Assembly: GCA_030386875.1 (NCBI GenBank)
Contig: CM059572.1
Coordinates: 41,041,732-41,105,731 of the forward strand
Reading direction: 5' to 3'
Source of the DNA: Morinoia aosen
Lineage: Eukaryota > Arthropoda > Malacostraca > Amphipoda > Talitridae
Length of the DNA stretch: 64,000 bases
The notes beneath the pieces were generated by a model. That model did not search any database and was not told the origin of the DNA. It was given only the letters and a program-made list of their open reading frames with translations. The position numbers and the translations under genes are program-made. Positions within the stretch are counted from its first letter, which is position 1. The number at the start of each line of letters is the position of its first letter. Shown here piece by piece: positions 58,488 through 64,000 of this stretch.

Positions 58488-59279
58488 GTATGAAATCCAA
58501 TACTCTAGAAATTCACAAAGAAAGACTAATAAGTTCACTCTTGCTCAGAAATTACGTTTTTCATACCTACAAGCATGCCATTGAAATTATATTTACGCTA
58601 AACATATTATTTTTCATGAGAGTTGTCGAAAAATACAAGGAAATCTTAACGAGTACCTGGCACAGTTTGGATCGTTGAAGTAACATTCATTCAAGTTCTT
58701 CAAACGGAAACATGGAAATTATTCGCATGTTTCCTCCCCGCATTTGATTTACTGGAGAGCACGGTCATGAATCGCAAAGAAATTCCTGTTTCTTATGACC
58801 CGTGGCATTTTCCTAAGCTCGAGGAAGCTTTTGAAGTTGTTGGGCGGCAAATTTGATGCAGCAACTAAATCTACGTTTCTGAACCTTGCGGTAAAGTAGA
58901 CTCATCCCGCAATGTTGTGTGCAGAGGTCTAGCTCTGTTTTGACGTCAAAATGGAATTTTTAATGCCACCTTCATCGTATCCACACCTGCGTTGCATGAA
59001 TTTTAGTTTGTAAATTTCGAGCTGCATGTTAGCCATCAAAATAGGGCAACTAGTACACACTAATTTCAAGGACTTGGTTGCTGTGTAGCAAAAGTTCTAG
59101 TTTAAAATATTCGAGATTCAGTATTGTCATCAAAATGAAGCAGCTCGTCCTGTACAAACTGTTTTAAAAATCTTTGTGTAGGCCCCAATCCTCAATCCTA
59201 CCAGACCTGAGACCCTAAACCCTGTAAACGTTAAGGGGTGCGACTACAGTAAATAACACCTGATTTTTCAAATTTCCCT

Positions 59280-60225
59280 TTTCACATTTCTGTCGCAACT
59301 AGGTTAACGAAAATGCGTACAAATTTGTAAAATTGAATTCTGAACACATTTGCTTTTGTAAAAAATTTCGAATTTCACAGTAGAAAAAAAGTTATTGCGT
59401 GAACATAAAAAATAAATACAAATACGCCAAACATTTCTCACCCTACAACTGTCAATGTAGAAGCGTGATTTTGGTCTCATTCGACGCGAAAAAATTTTGG
59501 AAACAGCGTAACGAAGGTTATTTTTGAATTTCGAGTTATAAAAAAATTTATGGTTACAAATGTCAAAGAACATTTTTTCCCCAAAAAGAATCCTAGTTTT
59601 TTACAATAAAACTATAATTTAGAATGTAAACAGAATTCCGCTTCGTTACGCTGTTTCCACCGTTGTACTGCATCGAATGAGACCAAAATCACGCTTCTAC
59701 GTTGAAAATTGTAGAATAAGTATTTTTTTGCCCAAATTTATGTAATGTATACTGTACATGTATTTATGTTCGCACAATAACTTTTTTTCTATTGCGAAAA
59801 TCGAAAATTTAGTAGAAGCGAATGTGTTCAGAATTAAATTTCAGCTCTCGGTATGCATTTTCGTTTACCTAGTTGCAATAGAAATGTAAAAACTGAAACT
59901 TCTAGGATTTTTCTAGGGAACACCAATTTTTAGAACAAATGGAATCATAATTTTTTTCTAATTCGAAATTCAAAAATATCCTTCGTTACACTGTTTCCAA
60001 AGTCTTTCCGCTTCGAATGAGACTAAAATCACGTTTCTACGCTTACAATTGTAGAGTGAGAAATGTTTGGCGTAATGTATATTTTTTTATGTTCGCGCGA
60101 TAACTTTTTTCTACTGCGAAATTCGGAAAATTTTTATAGGTACACATGTGTTCAGAATTTGGTTTTACATATCCCTACGCATTTTCTTTAACCTAGTTGC
60201 AATAAAAATGCGAAAAGTGAAATTT
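59280..60225. repeat. Three copies of a 250-bp unit, the first inverted
   Basis: Copies at about 59285-59540 (inverted), 59636-59895 and 59978-60220 share TTCGTTACGCTGTTTCCA, GAATGAGACCAAAATCACGC, TTCTACGTTGAAAATTGTAG and TACCTAGTTGCAATAGAAAT. The first and second copies form a long imperfect stem. The family is not recognised; it may be a MITE. Confidence 0.8.
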
Positions 60226-61282
60226 GAAAAATTAGATAAATGAGATGAATTTAGCAGTAGTAGCTTCCCATTAAACCACACAAGGTAAATTCTAACACAT
60301 GGGGACTGACGTTTGCAATGGCTAATCATGAGGTTTGACCACGCAAGATTAAATCATCAAACTTGAAATAACTTGCTATAAGGGATACATTAGTATACTT
60401 TTCTCTCGGTCCATTGTACGAACATTGACATGGGCTGTCCTTAAGTAACTAAGGGCCTTTGTGTTAAAATATTTAATTGAAACGAAAAACTTGTAATTTC
60501 ATGCCTGTACCCTAGTATTATTGTATTCCTCATATTATTGTCAAGCATTTAAATGATAAATCGCATAAATCTGTTGTATGATTTTACGCATGCTCTTTTA
60601 GGAAATTAACTCTCATGTGATTACCCTAGCTTGAAAATATATTTTTGAATGTCTTCCGTAACAAACACCCTGATGTCAAGAAAGCCAATGCTCATATGCC
60701 ATCGTACGTGGAAACTGTCATAAGTGCTTTCACCGCACAGAGTTCATTACCTTTATCTCTATTGCATTCATAAATAAATACTGTTCAACTTCAATTAACT
60801 AGCTATGAGATACATGGTTTTTTTCTCTCAGTCTTTGTACAAGCATTGACCTGGACCGTCATGGCACCTGTGTATGTTTATAAATTCAAGACATTTGCAT
60901 TAAGACAATTCATAAATAATATTATTTTATTTAACGTATTAATTTTACAAGACATTAATGATGCCTTCTCTAATTCACGCCATAAAATATTCCTGTTTGC
61001 CTTGAGTGGTGCAATGTATAATTTCTTATACTCATGAGTATATCATGACAGCCTTATCTAGGTAGTTAATTTCACGTGTTACTCCATCTATGTTGTACAT
61101 GTCTTGGTTGCCGTTGTAGAACAATCCTTTTCAGTTTTATGACTCAGGTAGACTCTTTTGCACCATTTTCATTATCGTAGAAAAATCAAAAATTTATGGG
61201 GTGAGAAAAATATATATTTTCTCAGAGCTCCTTGATTGGCATACTAGTTGATACGTAGGAGTGACAATATTGTTCTGGTTGT

Positions 61283-61590
61283 CGACCCCAAAGTCATAGA
61301 AGCAGAATTATTTTAATCCACCTGTTTAACTTTCAAAAATAATTCCTCACACCTATCGCAAGTCTCTGAGCTCGTATTTCCATGTAAATGAGCACTAAAA
61401 AGAGTGTTTTCAACAATGCATCATCACTGAAATTATGTCTTCTTTTCAAATTGTTGTTAATTATATTACCAGACCTAGATTAAACAACAATAGGAATACA
61501 TTACCCTCAATCATTTGTTTCGGCTAGTGACATAGGTATCACGATACGCAGCTGTATCAACTAAGGATCCTTACTTAAGATATTTTGAAG
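61283..61590 (-). repeat. Right arm of intronic inverted repeat
   Basis: Reverse-complement partner of 56971-57275. It ends about 70 bases before the exon 10 acceptor. The pair encloses exons 8 and 9. Confidence 0.85.
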
Positions 61591-61663
61591 ACCAGTGATG
61601 TGCTTTTTGTATCATCTTAATTGGAAATAAACTGTATTTCTTTTCTTTCCTTTTCTCTTCCAG

Positions 61664-61777
61664 CTGAAAGAATGTCCGTCGAATGGCAAGACTAAAGATA
61701 CGTTCTCTGTAGGAGCTTCAGAAGTGAACAACTTTGTTGAAATCAACATCGAATATCTGTGTAACTGCAACTGCGAG
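61664..61777 (+). CDS. Integrin beta gene 2, exon 10
   Basis: 38 codons, phase 0-0: LKECPSNGKTKDTFSVGASE ... EINIEYLCNCNCE. It ends the hybrid domain and begins the C-x-C-x-C run of the first I-EGF module. Strong acceptor CCTTTTCTCTTCCAG; donor GAG|GTAAGC. Confidence 0.96.
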
Positions 61778-63241
61778 GTAAGCTTCTGATAGTAATTCTC
61801 TTACTTTTAAGTGGCAGGGAAATGTTATTTGTACATTTTAGGAGAGATGCTCGTTTGTAGCGGAAAATTTGTTTGTAATATAAAAATCATATATTACTTA
61901 CTCATTTTAAATAATTACCTCAACTTATCCAGTTTCATGATGGAGAAATGCTACCATCATTTTGTTAAACACCTCGCGTGATGACATTTTCTTGTATGTA
62001 TATTTACGACAGCTGTGCAAAAGATTTCAGAAGAAAAAATGTGAACGAGGCTCATAAGACAAAATTAGAATTATCAGTGGTGTAGAACTGATGTAATTAC
62101 AAAAGGAAGCAAATTCAAACGTTGCAATCTCAAATCAAGAATTACGAAAGAAATTAGAGAACAAAAAATGCTGCCGTAACATTCTTTAGCCTCTAAACGT
62201 GAGCCAAGTTACTAGTGATGATGATAAGCCTTGTGTAATGTAAGGAAATTTATAGGTCAAGTCAGGACAGTAACTTTGGCTCATTTAGCATAATATAGAA
62301 CTAGTTCTTTGTATGTACACTTTTCAGACACTCTATGTTGGATTACCAGTTCCAAACTATTACCCCATTTATGTGCACTTGAATCGTTATAATTTTATAA
62401 ACTTGTCTCTAATTTGAAGCTCAAAAATTAAGATTTAATTTTTCATATGCTTTCTCATTCGCGCACAAAAGTCACATTTATCATTTGGTTCAATAGATCA
62501 TTCGAGAGGTGAAAGAGAAAAATGTGCCAGCGAAAATGCCAATAGGAAAAGTCATGAGTTCTAAAATTCCAGTCAGTGTATATTTTCTAATTGGTCTGAA
62601 TTCGAGCTACTTAAACAATTCTATGTTGTAAAACAGCTGGTTGAAAGTATAATTGAACGCAACTCTCGAACTACATAAGCCTGAGAGGTATTAATTTTTC
62701 GACCGTTAACTCTTTAAACAACTTCCTCGCTTGATAATAATTTTGTATTACTGTATTAGTAAGAAATAAAGTGTGCACCAACAAATAGTCTGAGGAACAA
62801 TGAATGCCTGGCTTCACACAAGTGCTCCATTCCATAAATGAAATATCATCGCGATCATTGTTTGATATACCTCGGAAATCTTGCAAAATTTAAACAATTT
62901 ATTTTAAACATGAGCGATCTATCAGTAGATTTTTTCTTAAGGCTCTTATAATGGACACATTTGAATACAGCTACTTATGGGCCCGAATAAGTTCAATGAC
63001 TTCTAGGGCCTCCTCTCATCAACGCTATTATAAGGTGTACTTAAGTTCATCCAAGTACACTTATCTTAGTCGCACACTAGAGTGGTCAATGAATGGGTTC
63101 ACTCATAATTCAATCCCAAAGCTTACAACAATAGTTAATATGTTTGCTTTATCACTAGAAGAGTGTCCTAATTTTGCAATCTCAAATTTTGCAAAATTAT
63201 CACTAGAAGAGTGTCCTAATTTTGAGCTGCTGCTGTGACAG
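61778..63241 (+). other. Gene 2 intron 10
   Basis: Non-coding. A 45-base block (ATCACTAGAAGAGTGTCCTA ATTTTG) is present twice at about 63150 and 63200, directly before the next acceptor. Confidence 0.6.
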
Positions 63242-63463
63242 AACACGGGCGACAGCACAAAGTGCAGCAACGCAGGCACCTACGAGTGCGGCACGTGTAT
63301 CTGCGATGACGGCCACTTCGGCTCCGACTGCAGCTGCGGCATCGACGACACTGCGAGCAACACCCAGTGCCGCGTGGACGGTACGGGGAGTGTGTGTGCT
63401 GGCAGAGGGCAGTGCATCTGCGGGGAGTGTCACTGCGATACTTTCTTGGAGGATGGCAAAGAG
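63242..63463 (+). CDS. Integrin beta gene 2, exon 11: I-EGF repeats
   Basis: 74 codons, phase 0-0, with 14 or more cysteines: CSNAGTYECGTCICDDGHFG-SDCSC ... CAGRGQCICGECHCD. The C-G-x-C-x-C and G-x-x-C-x-C spacing is that of integrin EGF modules 1-2. The acceptor CTGCTGTGACAG has a weak pyrimidine tract. Donor GAG|GTAATA. The base composition is GC-rich compared with the introns. The gene continues beyond 64000. Confidence 0.95.
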
Positions 63464-64000
63464 GTAATAAGTGTTGATTTTTTTGGCTGAATGAACGTTT
63501 CACTAATAAATTTAAATGACTTTGGAAGAAATTTATATTCTGAAAAAAATTGAAGGATTAAATCCCGAGAACAATTCTAGGGTCCTTTTTTAGCCCTGCA
63601 CACTCGTCATTTGTTTCAGTTCATAAAACGCAAATTATTTTCGTTATAATTTTCAAAATAAAACGTGAGCGCAAAATTCGCTGCACTTTCTGTTTGAAAT
63701 CTAAATTAAGTTTTAACATGAGAGAATGATTTTTCGAGTCATAAATACAATACATATTTTTTGGTCTTCAGCGATGTACACTTCTCGGATGTAATGATTC
63801 AAAAATTTGTAGCGAGATTTTCATACTGACTGAACTATGACAAGTGGTCAATGAAACATAATTGTGAGACATTACAGTCTTTATGAAGCGCCGTAAAGCA
63901 ACAAGCAAAGTAACGCACGGGTATAACCTGGCGACAGCTCCAAAAATGTAGGCACTCGGTAGGAACAAATCACCAAGTTGCACGCACACTCATTTCAGGT
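63464..64000 (+). other. Gene 2 intron 11, start
   Basis: AT-rich, nothing recognised. The final bases (CATTTCAGGT) may approach the next acceptor. Confidence 0.5.

Larger units (their letters stand above)
58488..61663 (+). other. Gene 2 intron 9
   Basis: Non-coding. It holds a three-copy 250-bp repeat (59280-60225), loosely repeated segments at about 60360-60620 and 60780-61080, and the right arm of the 310-bp inverted repeat. Confidence 0.55.
35861..63463 (+). other. Integrin beta gene 2, 5' part (gene span, continues past the window)
   Basis: Eleven coding exons give 520 in-phase codons: signal peptide (1-25), PSI (from 26), beta-I domain (about 127-360), hybrid-domain sequence (about 360-440) and I-EGF repeats (from about 440). 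Every junction is GT-AG with matching phase, and no internal stop is seen, so this gene looks intact as far as the window goes. The product would pair with an alpha integrin at the plasma membrane and bind ligand through the beta-I metal sites. Introns carry unusual arrays that copy exon borders (see repeats). Confidence 0.93.

Overview
The window is genomic DNA of an animal, most likely an insect. It has spliced genes with GT-AG introns, a tRNA-derived SINE, BEL/Pao and Ty3/gypsy retrotransposons, and fragments of Tc1/mariner-like and Mutator-like transposons. Introns and spacers are crowded with minisatellites, which suggests a large, repeat-rich genome. I cannot name the species.

Two integrin beta genes lie head-to-tail on the plus strand. 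The 3' part of gene 1 occupies about 0.6-9.7 kb: beta-tail domain exons at 613-796 and 5027-5188, a transmembrane exon at 7927-8068 and a cytoplasmic-tail exon at 9007-9087. The exons join in phase except inside the transmembrane exon, where the frame breaks between the membrane segment and the tail. The 5' part of gene 2 occupies 35861 to beyond the window end. Eleven exons, all with matching phases, encode a signal peptide, PSI domain, a full beta-I domain with MIDAS/ADMIDAS residues, hybrid-domain sequence and the first I-EGF repeats (520 codons in the window).

The spacer (9.7-35.8 kb) holds a 29-bp minisatellite (10.7-11.7 kb), old duplicated segments (14.3-16.4 kb), a 5' fragment of a minus-strand Ty3/gypsy element (16.4 to about 29 kb) and a complete plus-strand BEL/Pao element (17472-25578) inserted into the gypsy protease region. 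The BEL element has 1143-bp LTRs that look identical and a TTAAT target duplication. Further on are a 230-bp fold-back hairpin, a 565-bp element with inverted termini, and a 19-bp minisatellite ending just before the gene 2 start codon.

The most unusual feature is the way minisatellites are placed in the integrin genes. Several arrays are tandem copies of exon-intron boundaries. The 52-bp array after exon 1 repeats the exon end plus its 5' splice site. The 46-bp array before exon 7 repeats its 3' splice site. The 66-bp array after exon 7 repeats 50 bases of exon 7 plus a GTATGT donor about 15 times in an open frame, so alternative donors could add multiples of 22 residues to the beta-I domain. 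Smaller boundary duplications precede exons 3, 9 and 11. Intron 1 of gene 2 also holds a satellite of about 7.9 kb made of 11/12-bp monomers. Together these suggest splice-boundary minisatellite growth as a local mode of evolution. No expression data are available here to show that the extra splice sites are used.
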